A stretch of 64,000 bases of DNA, from the NCBI GenBank assembly GCA_030068145.1, contig JAPJBO010000072.1:297001-361000 (forward strand), in the 5' to 3' direction. The stretch is from Diplonema papillatum (taxonomy: Eukaryota > Euglenozoa > Diplonemea > Diplonemida > Diplonemidae). Positions 20,606 to 31,399 of the stretch are shown here, piece by piece. The notes under the pieces are model-generated. The model made no database searches, was not told the origin of the DNA, and saw only the letters and a list, made by a program, of their open reading frames with translations. The first letter of the stretch is position 1; each line of letters begins with the position of its first letter. Made by a program: the position numbers and the translations under genes.

Positions 20606-20775
20606 ATATCCCACCCCAAACAAATTTGTGCCCTTATATCCCACTTCAAACAAATTTTGTGCCCTTATATCCCACTTCAAACAAATTCTGTGCCCTTATA
20701 TCCCAATCTGGGATATAAGGGCACAAAATTTGTTTGAAGTGGGATATAAGGGCACAAAATTTGTTTGGTCGTGTA
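20600..20775. repeat. CCCTTATATCCCA palindromic repeat
   Basis: Tandem copies of gcccttatatcccacttcaa on the plus strand run into their own inverted copy at about 20,705. The same inverted pair occurs at 22,745-22,860. Confidence 0.8.
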
Positions 20776-20864
20776 AAAAGTCTTTTGAGGGAACCGAACC
20801 GGCCACCGGTGCCGGTGGCGTGCGTGCTTTGACTCGGCCACAACGTCCAAAAATTCGAGGGCAA

Positions 20865-21135
20865 AATTTTCGACCAAATTTTGCCCAACTAGATTTTGAC
20901 CAAAAATCTGGACCCAAAAAATTCGACCAAAAATCTCGACCAAAAAATTTCGATGCCAAAAAATTGGACCAAAAATTTGGACCAAAAATCTCGACCAAAA
21001 ATTTGGACCCAGAATTTCGACCAAAAATTTTGGACCCAAAATTTCGACCAAAGATTTGGACCAAAAATCTCGACCAAAATTTTCGACCCCAAAAATTTGA
21101 ACCCCTAAAATTTGACCAAAAATTTTGACCCAGTC
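20865..21135 (+). repeat. GACCAAAAATTT tandem repeat
   Basis: About 20 degenerate copies of a 12-14-bp unit (ttcgaccaaaaatttggacc). This is the same motif family as the inner arms of the foldback element at 19.5 and 20.3 kb. The many open frames through it (Phe/Gly/Lys/Asn-rich) are repeat artefacts. Confidence 0.8.
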
Positions 21136-22630
21136 CAGCCCCTTTTTCGTTTTTGGTGTTTCCTTGTCCGTAGGCATAAAGCTGGCTTCAGTGCCCCACC
21201 CGAGACGTCTCAAGACGTTCTGGGTGCCTCAGAGCGACTGGTTGCACCGTTTCACAACTTCAAGCTGGCCACCGCGGCCACACTCGATCCCCGATCGGGT
21301 GCCTCAACTTGGGAGGCTCAAGTACTCAAGAGAACCGCATCAGAGCCAGGTGCCTGGCTGCACCGTCTGACCGTGCGGCGTGTCACGGCGTGCCACGCTG
21401 ACGTTCGGGGCTAATCGCGGTGACAGAACTGTAGTAGCTGGCCAGATGCTACAGCCGAGAGTCAGGCGAGACAACTGATCTCATCAGACTCATGATCCGT
21501 TTCTTGGCCTGACATACCAGTGACCACGGTCATTCTCCACTGTCCTTGTTGAGGCTGTGTCACACTGTGACTGTCACAGTGTCAGTCACTGAGTGACCGG
21601 ACAGTGTCGCGGCAGCCGTAAACTGCACACCCACCGCACGTCTGCAGGATTCACCTCCAGATTCGGGGACCAGAACACAGGGTATCGCTATAGCTGTCCG
21701 ACTCCGAGTGCCTGGAGTGGAGAGCCTGGTCCAGTTACCTCTGGACAATGGAGCAGCAGCTGCAGCAAGGAACAGCAGCAGGACCGGGACTACTGGCTCA
21801 GTGGAGGGAAGGCGCCGCTGTCACGCGGCTGCGAGTCAGCCACAGTCACAGCTGATTTCACTTACGCAGTGAAGCCTGCAGTGAAGGAAGCTGTGTCCAC
21901 CGTCGTGCAACCGGTGTGTGTGCAACCAGTTGCGGTGCAGGCGTGGGCACAACGACAGTTGATGACTTTAGGAAGGAATCAGCCATTCTTGCGTGAGCTG
22001 CAGATTCCGTCTGTCGGCAACAGTGTCCGACTGTGTCGCCACCTTGGGTTGTTAGCCCACCGTCCTCCGCGGTTCTGGCCATCTGTCTTGTAATCTGGGT
22101 TCAGTTCCGAGTTTGGTTTCCTATCCGAGGCTATCGGGCACTGGTTCGGTTTCGGGTTGAGGTTCGGTTTCGGGTTCGGTTCTGCCACCATCACTCCTCA
22201 GAACTTCTGGGTTCGGGTTCGATTTCGGCTTTGGCTCGCCGTGCCAGGCGTGGGCGTCAACTCGCGACACGTGATGTCTCCATGTCACTGCCAATGTCAG
22301 CGTGGAGCATGGCAGTGCACTCAAACGCCACCTTTCGCTGTTGTTCCTGTCTGAGCACTCAAACTTTGAGTCAAAGCGCACGCGCCCGCTCTCCTCCTTC
22401 GTTCGCTGCACGGGACTGACACGTGGTCAAAGTTTTCGCTTGTCCAGCTATGCTGCGAGTCAGCACGACTGACAACGCGGGATGAAGTCCATCAACCGAG
22501 AGCTGACTCAAGGTCAGGGTTTGAACAAGGCCGCCTGGCAGGGGTGCACAGGCCCGTGACAGGACGCATGCACGTGGCAATAGCAACAGCAACAGGAGTC
22601 CAACGTCCGGCTGGACGAAAAGTTTTTTTT
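21136..22630. other. No gene supported; GGTTCG hexamer tract
   Basis: Contains GTGAC/GTCAC-rich palindromic sequence near 21,565-21,600 and a degenerate GGTTCGGTTTCGGG hexamer tract at 22,140-22,235. Open frames up to 166 codons show no domain. Confidence 0.45.
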
Positions 22631-22631
22631 T

Positions 22632-22716
22632 TTTCGCCGTAGGTATCCGGATGGTCGAGCCAACCACCCTTGGGTTTCAAGGTGAGTGGTCGGGGGTTCA
22701 AGCCCCTCCTCGGCAA
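22632..22716 (+). ncRNA. tRNA-like sequence, probably degenerate
   Basis: The plus strand has an A-box-like GGATGGTCGAGC, a hairpin CCTTG-GGTTT-CAAGG and a T-arm-like GGGGG-TTCAAGC-CCCTC. GCCG and CGGC can pair at the ends. The anticodon loop is not standard (U33 cannot be placed) and the acceptor stem has mismatches. It may be a tRNA pseudogene or SINE head. Confidence 0.3.
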
Positions 22717-22739
22717 GTTTTCCAGCATTTTCCTCGATT

Positions 22740-22862
22740 CAAATTTGTCAAAACAAATTTGTGCCCTTATATCCCAGTTTGGGATATAAGGGCACAAAAT
22801 TTGTTTGAAGTCGGATATAAGGGCACAAATTTGTTTTGAGTGGGATATAAGGGCATTACACC
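22740..22862. repeat. CCCTTATATCCCA inverted repeat, second copy
   Basis: acaaatttgtgcccttatat is followed by its inverted copy gggatataagggcacaaa, repeated twice more on the right. It matches 20,600-20,775. Confidence 0.8.
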
Positions 22863-22869
22863 AATGCCT

Positions 22870-23930
22870 AAAACATGCTTTTTGGCTGCTGAAGTGCCCC
22901 GAAAAGGCCTTTTTACGAGTGCCCAATTTTTGGACTCAGGGTGGACACCGTTTGGTACCGGTGTTCTTCTTTTTAGGTGACAACCCCAAAAATAGTGACA
23001 GCATGAACCGAAGAAGGAAAACAACACTGCCCAAACCTATGTATTTTTACTCAAAAGACTTTCCTGAGAGTTGGGGATGGTGGGGCTTCGTAGGAGGCAT
23101 TGACAAGCGACTCAATGAGGTACGGCTTCGTAACGTGCCGCCCCCTCGAGTCCTTGACGTCAGCGCCAGCTTTCGTAGTGGCCTGTGTCGTGTAGCGTGC
23201 TACCGCAAGCTACAGATACCCTGCCCTGAGCTGCTATGTCGTGGCAGTCCTATAAATCCACCGCCGAACCTTTTCGTTCAAGTCCAGTTTTCTATTTTTG
23301 TTCAAGCTCAACGTGCGTTGGGGTTAGGTACCAGAGATACACCCCGGTGACCAGTATTGTCTTCCGTGCGTGTGCAATGCGACCCTTTCGGGGGAAAGGC
23401 GAACTTGAATAAAAGACACTGTCGCGTGCATCCCTTCAACAAAAACGTTGGGATCTGGAAAATCCCACTACGGATGAGAGCATCTCATTGTTTTTCTCGG
23501 AAAGACATCGAACTTTGTGAATATCGCTCCAGCAGAAGCTCGGGGAAGAGCTGCTGCCTGCGGTGTCAACAACACCTCAGCTTGCGCAAGACTCAGAGAG
23601 CCTTTTGGGACGTTGTTAACCATCCAGACGAGCAACGTTCATAGCTACCTTCCTCCTGGGTGTCGTTTGCCCTTTTGTTGCTTCCATTTGTGGCTGCCTG
23701 CACGTGGGTGGTTGCATGTTTTTTTAGCCTTAAACTGCCGTTAAGTCTACAGGCTGAAAATGTCACCATTTTGACGCAAAAAAAGACCTTTTGACCCCCC
23801 CCTACACGTTGAGCATTGAGTTCCTTAAAGTGCAAATGCCATCCAAGGGGTTGCATTGTAGCCCGTACCGGTCTGTTGTCCGCGTTTTTATGTATTTTCT
23901 CGTAGAGTAGTGCTTGGGTTTTCGTGACAC
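22870..23930. other. No gene supported
   Basis: The plus frame that stays open to 23,350 has no recognised motif and runs through repeat sequence at its start. About 23,812-23,835 holds a partial copy of the 18.1/18.5-kb direct repeat. Confidence 0.4.
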
Positions 23931-23939
23931 TTGCGGCAC

Positions 23940-24760
23940 TTCACGTGGTGCGGGTTGTTTTGTTGAACGCTTACGCCCTGCCACTAAACCCAGATTTGCC
24001 TGAGTGGGCGACAGCACATTTACCTCCTTTGATCTATCGCAACTGGCAGTCTCCTCAAGTATTTCCTACAAAGCAGGTGCTTATACAAAAATACTCGAGG
24101 GACTGCCTTGTGTTTACTTCGAAGGCGGCTAGAGGGGGAGAAACAGCACAACTACAAAATGGGTCTTTTTTGTTGAACGCTTACGCCCTGCCACTAAACC
24201 CAGATTGCCTGAGTGGGCGACAGCACATTTACCTCCTTTGATCTATCGCGACTGGCCGTCTCCTCAAGCATTTCCTACAAAGCAGGTGCTTATACAAAAA
24301 ATAAACACTCTTGCGATCGAAGCTGGGTGCGACCACGAAGTTTTGACCAGTTTGCTCAACACCAACGACCCCGTCCGGGGTTGTTGGTGTTGAGCAAACC
24401 GGTCGAATTGACGCTTGCTTCTTTTCTCGTTTTGCCTTGGGCTCTTGCTAGTCTCGTTGTGAAAGCACACCGGCCTCATTCTTCTTTTGTACAAGCACCT
24501 GCTTTGTAGGAAATACCTGAGGAGGCTGCCAGTAGCAAAAATCTCAATGGAAGTGTGTGCTGTAGCCCACACATACACACATGAAACGCAGGTAATCTGG
24601 GTTTACTGGCGGGCGTAAGCGTTTGTCGAGTGTGGGCTACAGAACATTTACCTCCTTTGATCTTTCGCAACTGGCAGAACATTTACCTCCTTTGATCTTT
24701 CGCAACTGGCAGTCTCCTCAAGTATTTCCTACAAAAGCAGGTGCTTAAACAAAAAAAGGT
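23940..24760. repeat. Cluster of dispersed repeat B copies with a palindrome
   Basis: Two forward copies lie in tandem (23,945-24,100 and 24,085-24,300), one is inverted (24,484-24,640) and one or two are forward (24,620-24,752). Between them, 24,340-24,410 is a near-perfect palindrome around ggttgttggtgttgagcaaa and its reverse complement. Confidence 0.75.
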
Positions 24761-24935
24761 GTTTTTCTTCGCTTTTTCTCACGAGCGGGGGGGTCGGTCC
24801 TGCTTTTGGTTTTGTAGGTTCTCCCGACTCCCCAAATCGTGGTTAACACAAACTCAAGAGGTCTGGTCAACTATTCCATGCCTAGCATACTTTCAACACA
24901 AAATAAGTAGCTTCGCCACGAGTTGTTTATACGAC

Positions 24936-24990
24936 AATCAAGACGAGCTGAGGAGGCGAAAGCATGGCACATCACGTGCGAAACCTTAGT
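24936..24990 (+). pseudogene. 3'-end fragment of the Cys/His-cluster gene
   Basis: The plus strand reads NQDELRRRKHGTSRAK, matching the extreme C-terminus of the protein encoded at 10,249-11,397 (DQDELKRRKHDTSRAK). Similarity ends shortly after 24,985, so only the tail is duplicated. Confidence 0.7.
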
Positions 24991-25289
24991 AGTAAAGGCA
25001 GGCGGGAGCAACTGCGCGGCAACGCAGCGGACAACCCCGGATTGGGTGCAACCGAACACGTTACCGCTATTAGTTCTGACGCGATACAATACTTAGTCTC
25101 AACGCGAGTTGCTATTCTGCGAGCTCTTGGAATGGATACGTGCTCAACAACCGGCCCCATCCGCGCCGTGTTTCGGTCTTTCAAGCCGGTGGGGGGATTG
25201 CGAGAACGTGCTTGATGTGCTCGATACCGCTCTGGTCCCGTCGGCGCCGTGTTTCGGTCCTTTAAACCACGGACACACCAAGGCGGACC

Positions 25290-25835
25290 ATCACAGCGCG
25301 GAACCTGAGTGTCTGCAGACCGGGCGGTGTGAGTCTGGTGTGTGAGGCGGCTGCTCGTAGCACATCGCAGCCAGGACCACCCGTGCTACCAGAGCACAGG
25401 AAAATCCATCACGGCCCTGCAACCGTGTCTGAGCAATGTCTGCAGACAGGACGGCGGTGTGCGTCTGGCGTGCGGCTAAACACCGGAGGCTTCCCCTTCC
25501 GACGACAGAAGCCACAAGAAGCCCAAGTCGTCGATGATCGCTGTGTCGTTGCCGTTTTTCTCGGCCGCGGCCGAGGCTCCGTCCGTCGTCATGCGGCGAG
25601 CCGACCCCTGCACCGGACGCTTGTTCGTCGCAGGTGTGCTTATCCCCAGCCGGCTGGTAGGCCTGCTCCCCCGCGTCCCACTCGTGGGCCCTGATCTTGC
25701 ACGCGTGGACGTGAATCCGCCGGCACACCCCCGCCGGGATAGGGCAAGTTCCTGCGAAGAACTCCGGGCAGCGAAACACGTAAAAATCGTCGGCCGGGAA
25801 CACCCGCGCTACTAAAGCACAGCTCAGCAAATCCA
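25290..25835 (-). pseudogene. Broken C-terminal copies of the 26-kb zinc protein
   Basis: The segment 25,420-25,835 repeats 25,845-26,240 at about 425-bp spacing. On the minus strand it encodes FRCPEFFAGTCPIPAG, the CRRIHVH zinc segment and a polar tail in shifted frames, so it is a truncated, frameshifted copy of the next gene's C-terminus. About 25,290-25,420 is a further partial unit. Confidence 0.75.
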
Positions 25836-25907
25836 GGCCCTGCAACCATGTCTGAGCAATGTCTGCGGACAGGACGGCGGTGTGCGTATGGCCGGTGGGA
25901 AAGCCGG

Positions 25908-26837
25908 CTAAACACCGGAGGCTTCCCCTTCCGACGACAGAAGCCACAAGGCAGGGTCGAAGCCCAAGTCGTTGATGATCGCTGTGTCTTTGCCGTTTTT
26001 CTCGGCCGCGGCCGAGGCTCCGTCGTCATGCGGCGAGCCGACCCCTGCGCCGGACGCTTGTCCGTCGCAGGTGTGCTTATCCCCAGCCGGCTGGTAGGCC
26101 AGCTCCCCCGCGTCCCGCTCGCGGGCCCTGATCTTGCGCGCGTGGACGTGAATCCGCCGGCACACCCCCGCCGGGATGGGGCACGTCCCCGCGAGGAACT
26201 CCGGGCAGCGGAACACGTAGAAATCGTCGGCCGGCAGCCTCCACGAGCTCGAGCACTCCCGGCACCGGAGCATCACGCACGACTGCTTCCCGCGGATGGA
26301 GTCCCACTCCGCGTGGCGGCAAGGCGGCTTCGGCACGGACACAGTGCTCTCCGGCAGCCTCGACCTCATGAACAGCAAAGACTGGCTCATGTCGTCCTCC
26401 GGACACTGCGGGAGCCGCATGACGAACTGTATCCGCTTTTCCCGCATGCAGCAATACGTCCGGCCTTTCACCTCTTGGATCGACACGCCGTCACTCTCCG
26501 CTCTGCCCTTGGCATCTACTTGGAATATCTCCCTCGACAGCATGGTCACCTGCCTCTCCGAGCACCACGTGACCGTCGATGGTTGTCCGCCGAGCAGGTT
26601 GTTGTACCATTTCAAGTACGATTCCCTTCCGATGAAGACGTAGTCCTCCGAAGGGTCGTAGACCCTGCCCGCGATGATGTACACGACCTTCTCCGCGAGC
26701 CGGTTCGCCGCCCAGTCCGTCAGGGTCCCGTCGTTGATGCTTTCCATCATCTCGTTGAACACTTGGTCGAACTCCTGCAGGCACTCGTGATCCGTCATTT
26801 CGACATCGTCGGACTGCATGGCGCGCCGTCCACGCAA
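25908..26837 (-). CDS. NTF2-like/CCCH zinc protein, paralog 1
   Basis: A 309-residue frame, the start being either of two Met residues seven codons apart (MRGRRA or MQSDD). Residues ~15-165 look like an NTF2/SnoaL-type alpha+beta domain: a helix (DQVFNEMMESINDG), then an RESYLKWYNN helix and alternating strands. Residues ~175-250 form a zinc module, C-x2-H-x2-WDSIRGK..MLRC-x2-C-x3-W, followed by FRCPEFLAGTCP..CRRIHVHARK, a CCCH-like finger. From memory similar WD(S/N)-x-R..LRC-x2-C modules occur in kinetoplastid and other protist proteins, where RNA binding is suspected. The C-terminus is polar and low complexity. The clear paralog at 31,915-32,787 shares both domains, which supports coding. 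Function is unknown. Confidence 0.75.
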   Translation of the reverse strand: MRGRRAMQSDDVEMTDHECLQEFDQVFNEMMESINDGTLTDWAANRLAEKVVYIIAGRVYDPSEDYVFIGRESYLKWYNNLLGGQPSTVTWCSERQVTMLSREIFQVDAKGRAESDGVSIQEVKGRTYCCMREKRIQFVMRLPQCPEDDMSQSLLFMRSRLPESTVSVPKPPCRHAEWDSIRGKQSCVMLRCRECSSSWRLPADDFYVFRCPEFLAGTCPIPAGVCRRIHVHARKIRARERDAGELAYQPAGDKHTCDGQASGAGVGSPHDDGASAAAEKNGKDTAIINDLGFDPALWLLSSEGEASGV

Positions 26838-27061
26838 AAGCGGGTCGAGAAACGGGTCGAGGGGGGGCCCTTTTTAGACTGTCCTTTTCTGTTATTTTTT
26901 CGTCCTTTTTTCTCCCAACGACAGCAAGTGCCAGGCCCAGCCCACTCTGTGATGATGGTGCTGATGATTGTTACGGCTCCACTTTGTTTGCACCTGGGGG
27001 GAAATCGTGAGTTCGAGAGCGCGTGGTGTTGCATCCCTTGCGGACATGGTATAGCCATGCT

Positions 27062-27300
27062 TTAAACCGGCGGGGTTGTGCGGAAGGACAGTCGTGGAAC
27101 GATAAAGTTGTTGTACCATTTCAGGTACGATTCCCTTCCGATGAAGACGTAGTCTTCCGAAGGGTCGTAGACCCTGCTCGCGATGATGTACACGACCTTC
27201 TCCGCGAGCCGGTTCACCGCCCAGTCCGTCAGGGTCCCGTCGTTGATGCTTTCCATTATCTCGTTGAGCACTTGGTCGAACTCCTGCAGGCACTCGCTGC
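27062..27300 (-). pseudogene. N-terminal fragment of the zinc-protein family
   Basis: The minus strand reads ECLQEFDQVLNEIMESINDG through RESYLKWYNN, near identical to residues ~18-82 of paralog 1. It then stops where similarity ends (about 27,105), so this is a truncated copy. Confidence 0.8.
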
Positions 27301-27417
27301 GGTTGGCATTTCGAAGGCTGCCGCATCACTGTGCACAGTGGCGTGCGCAATTGTAACCCCTGCGTTGAAATTGTCACCCCGCAGTTTGGGGAGTGGCAAT
27401 TACACACGTCACTTCAG

Positions 27418-28345
27418 GTAGGTGGTATCCCAGCACCTACGTATTCCTCACCTCGTAGGTATCAGGGATGCAGAGGTGGTAGGTGGTCCTCAGGACCTCT
27501 TGACCATCCTCGTGGGTGTGTGAATACTAGCAGAGGAGGATAATACGTAGCTATCCAGGCTGTTTCCGGGGCTTTGTCGTTTGGCATCTTCTTTCTGGCA
27601 AAGATGTGATGACCGAGGCATCAATTGCATGCGACGTTGAGGTGGCGGCCAGTCATAGGTGCATGACAATGAGTAACAAGCTATACTACGTCACGGTTCT
27701 GCAAAATGTAAAGAACTAGCTCGACGTTGACGGTGCATGGCATTGCATGACCTCTGGACTTCCCATCCACCGCTCATATCGAGAGCATGTGTTACCTGTG
27801 GGTAGCGGGGTGCCTTTGCTGTACATGTGAGGAAAGGGGTAAAAGGAGGGAAGCTTTGGCTAAAGAGTCGGTTCTTTTTTCGGGAGGAAGAGAGCAGGCT
27901 TGTGTCTCGCAAGGAGACACCGCAAGGTTTGGAAACGATTCGGGGTGGGTACAAACAGCGAGACCTCAATTGAATGTGTCAAAACATCAACGAGGCCTGG
28001 CGAAGACTGCTCATAGTGCAGTCAGAATGCGCTTATAAAGGCGCGCATCCGAAGGCTGCGGTGGCAGCTCAGTCTCAGTAGTAGTATCGCAGCGGGCTGC
28101 TGACAAGCGTGTCGTAGTGTGTGTACGGGTACGCGTACGACGAGTACGCCGAGTACGACGGGTAGTAAGACGGCACGTATGTGGAGTACGAGTAGGCTCG
28201 CGGCGACAGGGCACGTGCCACAGCCAAGTCAGACTCAGCGCGGGCCAAAGCAATGTCGGCAGCAATCACAGGCGACGAGTACGGCGACGTGTAGGGCGAC
28301 GTGTACACCATTTTGAAGAGTTTACTTTGAGATTTCGGTTGGGTT
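27418..28345. repeat. ~920-bp segmental duplication, copy 1
   Basis: The whole segment, from ggtggtatcccagcaccta to the sequence just upstream of the small Tyr/Ser gene, recurs at 28,968-29,900 with few differences. It holds one complete small gene. Confidence 0.9.
28075..28311 (-). CDS. Small Tyr/Ser-rich protein, copy 1
   Basis: 78 residues. The N-terminus has YTSPYTSPYSSP. A central amphipathic stretch (IAADIALARAESDLAVARAL) is likely helical. The C-terminus is a Tyr/Ser/Pro-rich tail ending RYYY. No signal peptide or membrane segment is seen. The identical copy at 29,624-29,860 and the conserved block upstream of both support a real gene. Tyr-rich tails of this sort occur in low-complexity structural or condensate-forming proteins, but no function can be assigned. 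The start is the Met after a stretch that is no longer shared by the two copies. Confidence 0.6.
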   Translation of the reverse strand: MVYTSPYTSPYSSPVIAADIALARAESDLAVARALSPRAYSYSTYVPSYYPSYSAYSSYAYPYTHYDTLVSSPLRYYY

Positions 28346-28574
28346 GAAGGACCTGCGGTGGTGATGAAGCGTTGAAATGAATATCGAAGCGCGGGCTGGC
28401 GACACCTAAGCGGACAGTACAAATCAATCGGTGAGTACTGAGTTCGAAGACTGGTCGTAGTACTGAAACTTTGACATGTTGCACATCTCCAAAGCTTGTC
28501 TGCCGCCGCTGTGAGAGTAGCTTGAACTCGGCAAACAGAACGAATGAGAGAGCAGCTCGAAGGATGACGTTTCT

Positions 28575-28645
28575 TCTCGTACCAATTCGGCCCACAGCAA
28601 ATGATGAGGGAGCACATGTTGTGGTATTTGATGGCACAAGTGTCT
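28575..28645 (+). promoter_or_regulatory. Conserved upstream block of the Tyr/Ser gene
   Basis: cggcccacagcaaatgatga..gcacatgttgtggtatttga lies about 270-330 bp 5' of the start codon at 28,311. The same block lies upstream of the second Tyr/Ser gene (30,085) and of TOP3B (50,850), in the same orientation relative to each gene, and is the core of the tandem array at 50.85-54.4 kb. Confidence 0.5.
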
Positions 28646-28967
28646 GCATGCCGATAATGTCGTGGAGCTGACGAGGGGGTCAACAACACAATATCCGGAC
28701 CAGAACCCGTCGGTTCTCATGGCAGCAGTGACTGGGTATACTTGGTCGGGCTGCCCTCAAGCAACAATCGTTTTGCGGTATCGCTTGCCTGTCGGGGCAC
28801 TACGACAGCTTCGATGCCAAGGTTCTGTGTGAGGGTCCTGCGTCTCTACGCCCAGGACTACTGCATACTCGTTGGGGGATGAGAGGGTGCTATGTAGCAC
28901 TATGTCCTTGTGGGTGTGTACACACAACCCACCATCCACTAGCAGCTAGTGTGGTATCGTGGTATGC

Positions 28968-29900
28968 TGGTGGTATCCCAGCACCTACGTATTCCTCACC
29001 TCGTAGGTATCAGGGATGCAGAGGTGGTAGGTGGTCCTCAGGACCTCTTGACCATCCTCGTGGGTGTGTGTATACTTGCAGAGGAGGATAATACGTAGCT
29101 ATCCAGGCTGTTTCCGGGGCTTTGTCGTTTGGCATCTTCTTTCTGGCAAAGATGTGATGACCGAGGCATCAATTGCATGCGACGTTGAGGTGGCGGCCAG
29201 TCATAGGTGCATGACAATGAGTAACAAGCTATACTACGTCACGGTTCTGCAAAATGTAAAGAACTAGCTCGACGTTGACGGTGCATGGCATTGCATGACC
29301 TCTGGACTTCCCATCCACCGCTCATATTGAGAGCCTGTGTTGCCTGTGGGTAGCGGGGTGCCTTTGCTGTACATGTGAGGAAAGGGGTAAAAGGAGGGAA
29401 GCTTTGGCTAAAGAGTCGGTTCTTTTTTTTCGGGAGGAAGAGAGCAGGCTTGTGTCTCGCAAGGAGACACCGCAAGGTATGGAAACGATTCGGGGTGGGT
29501 ACAAACAGCGAGACCTCAATTGAATGTGTCAAAACATCAACGAGGCCTGGCGAAGACTGCTCATAGTGCAGTCAGAATGCGCTTATAAAGGCGCGCATCC
29601 GAAGCTGCGGCGGCAGCTCAGTCTCAGTAGTAGTATCGCAGCGGGCTGCTGACAAGCGTGTCGTAGTGTGTGTACGGGTACGCGTACGACGAGTACGCCG
29701 AGTACGACGGGTAGTAAGACGGCACGTATGTGGAGTACGAGTAGGCTCGCGGCGACAGGGCACGTGCCACAGCCAAGTCAGACTCAGCGCGGGCCAAAGC
29801 AATGTCGGCAGCAATCACAGGCGACGAGTACGGCGACGTGTAGGGCGACGTGTACACCATTTTGAAGAGTTTACTTTGAGATTTCGGGTGGGTTGAAGGA
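28968..29900. repeat. ~920-bp segmental duplication, copy 2
   Basis: Tandem partner of 27,418-28,345. Identity breaks just past the gene's 5' flank (about 29,905), but the upstream block at 30,085 is again shared. Confidence 0.9.
29624..29860 (-). CDS. Small Tyr/Ser-rich protein, copy 2
   Basis: The encoded 78 residues are identical to copy 1, although the flanks have drifted. Either the duplication is recent or the protein is under constraint. Features are as for copy 1: TSPYTSPYSSP start, helical Ala-rich middle and Tyr-rich tail. Its upstream region contains a slightly different version of the shared block at 30,080-30,150. Confidence 0.6.
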   Translation of the reverse strand: MVYTSPYTSPYSSPVIAADIALARAESDLAVARALSPRAYSYSTYVPSYYPSYSAYSSYAYPYTHYDTLVSSPLRYYY

Positions 29901-30079
29901 CCTGAGGTGGTGGAATGAGGCTAGAAGCGCGGTTTACTATCAACTGAGCATCGAGTCCAAGGATGGCCCGCGAACTCGAGGTTTGAACATGTAAAAAGTA
30001 CACGTCTCAAAAGCTGGTCTGCGGACTACGGCCTGCAGTGTCCGAGTTCTCTGATGAGTCAGGCTCGAAGGATGGTGTC

Positions 30080-30150
30080 TCTTCTCGTACCAATTCGGCC
30101 CACAGCAAATGATGAGCGAGCACATGTTGTGGTATTTGATGGCACTTTCA
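30080..30150 (+). promoter_or_regulatory. Conserved upstream block, second Tyr/Ser gene
   Basis: cggcccacagcaaatgatga, with one change in the following gagcgagcac, about 227-287 bp 5' of the start codon at 29,860. It matches the blocks at 28,580 and 50,850. Confidence 0.5.
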
Positions 30151-30154
30151 CGCA

Positions 30155-30935
30155 CAAGTATCTATACGCAAGTACCAAGCCTTGTCGTGGAGCTAATGCG
30201 ACGATGTAGACTCGCTTCTCATGGCGGCAGTGACTGGGTATAGTTGGTTGCCGACAATCGGTTAGCGGCATTGCCTACCCTTCTGTATGTGAGGGTACTG
30301 CGCCTCTATGCGCGGGGACGACTGCAGATACTTGTTGGGGCATACGGCACGATCAGACACCATGCTACTATGGGTCGCACTAACTGGTCAACTGTTTCTG
30401 TCGGCGGGGCCTTTTAGGAAAAGTGAGCGGAAAACCAAGAAATGGCGAACCGACTCTTTAGTTCTTGGTGGCTTATTTGGGGCATGAGCACTTGTCCCGT
30501 TTGTGGGTAGGTGCTTTACAAGGATGGAATCTCTGGCGTCGCCTGATTTCCGGCGTCAGCGCAGCCGTAGCGTACGGGTATTCCGGTTTCGGTTACACAA
30601 TCCATTTTTTCCACTTTTTGAGCTACCACGAGCTACCGGGAGCCACCCGGTAGCTCTGGTAGCTCAGCTACCGGTAGCTGGTAGCCAGCCCCCACACTGC
30701 ACCAGGAGCCCTTTCCCCTGGGCCCGGGCTGGGCGGAGCCTGAGAGGAGATTTCAAGACGTGAGAGATTGCCCCCACTACTATTCTCGGTTTTTCGGCTC
30801 CTCCTTTGAACTCTTTCGGACATTGATTGCAACAAGTGCAACTGTGCACTTTGCAAGCAAGCAAGCAAACTCGCTGCTGACGGGGTAGCTTTTGCACAGG
30901 CTTCTTCGTCTGAAACTGGGCTGAATCTATTAATG
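30155..30935. other. No gene supported
   Basis: Contains AGCTACCGG/CCGGTAGCT palindromic repeats at 30,625-30,690 and short frames only. Confidence 0.45.
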
Positions 30936-30939
30936 TTGG

Positions 30940-31033
30940 TCGCCCTCTCAATCTGTCATTCCTTGAGTCTGACCTAGTAAAATTCCCCGTGTTGAGTCAA
31001 ATTAAGCCGCATACTCCACGCCTGGTGGTGTCA

Positions 31034-31066
<33 letters not shown>

Positions 31067-31172
31067 ACGTACTCCCCCTGACCCATACTCTTTGATTTCG
31101 CGTTCGGGGAGTGCCGTGGGAGCCAAAAATGACTTCCCTCGATCCTGAGACGGCATCGTTTACAGCAGTGGA
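30940..31172 (-). rRNA. 18S rRNA fragment (partial, diverged)
   Basis: The minus strand contains the universal small-subunit blocks GAAACTTAAAGGAATTGACG and GGCTTAATTTGACTCAACAC in the right order and spacing, plus the flanking AGGGGGAGTACG..CGCAAGGCTG and GAATGACAGATTGAGAG segments. Similarity fades near 30,940 and 31,172, so only about 230 nt of the ~1.8-kb gene are present, probably as an rDNA-derived fragment. The sequence in between (GGAATGACACCACCAGGCG, GGGGAATTTTACTAGG) differs from plant/animal/fungal 18S. To my memory it is closer to euglenozoan sequences. Confidence 0.85.
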
Positions 31173-31399
31173 CTCGGCTACGAGTACGACGGCTTGGTTA
31201 CCGATCAAAAGGGAGAGCGACGAAGCAGTGGCAGTCACGAGAACGCGGCAGCAACCGTGAGAGGGGCAGGAAAAGATATGCCACTCTGGGACGTCGGTCC
31301 CGCGCGAAAAAGGTGCTCAAAACAGAGCGAAGGCGAGTGCGGCTAGAGTTGTTTGCGTTGACAACGTTTTTGTTGGTGCTGAAGACGAACCCGCGAGAA

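Noticed and set aside
20865..21135. Phe/Gly-rich and Lys/Asn-rich ORFs
   Set aside because: They translate a 12-14-bp A/T-rich tandem repeat and differ on every frame.
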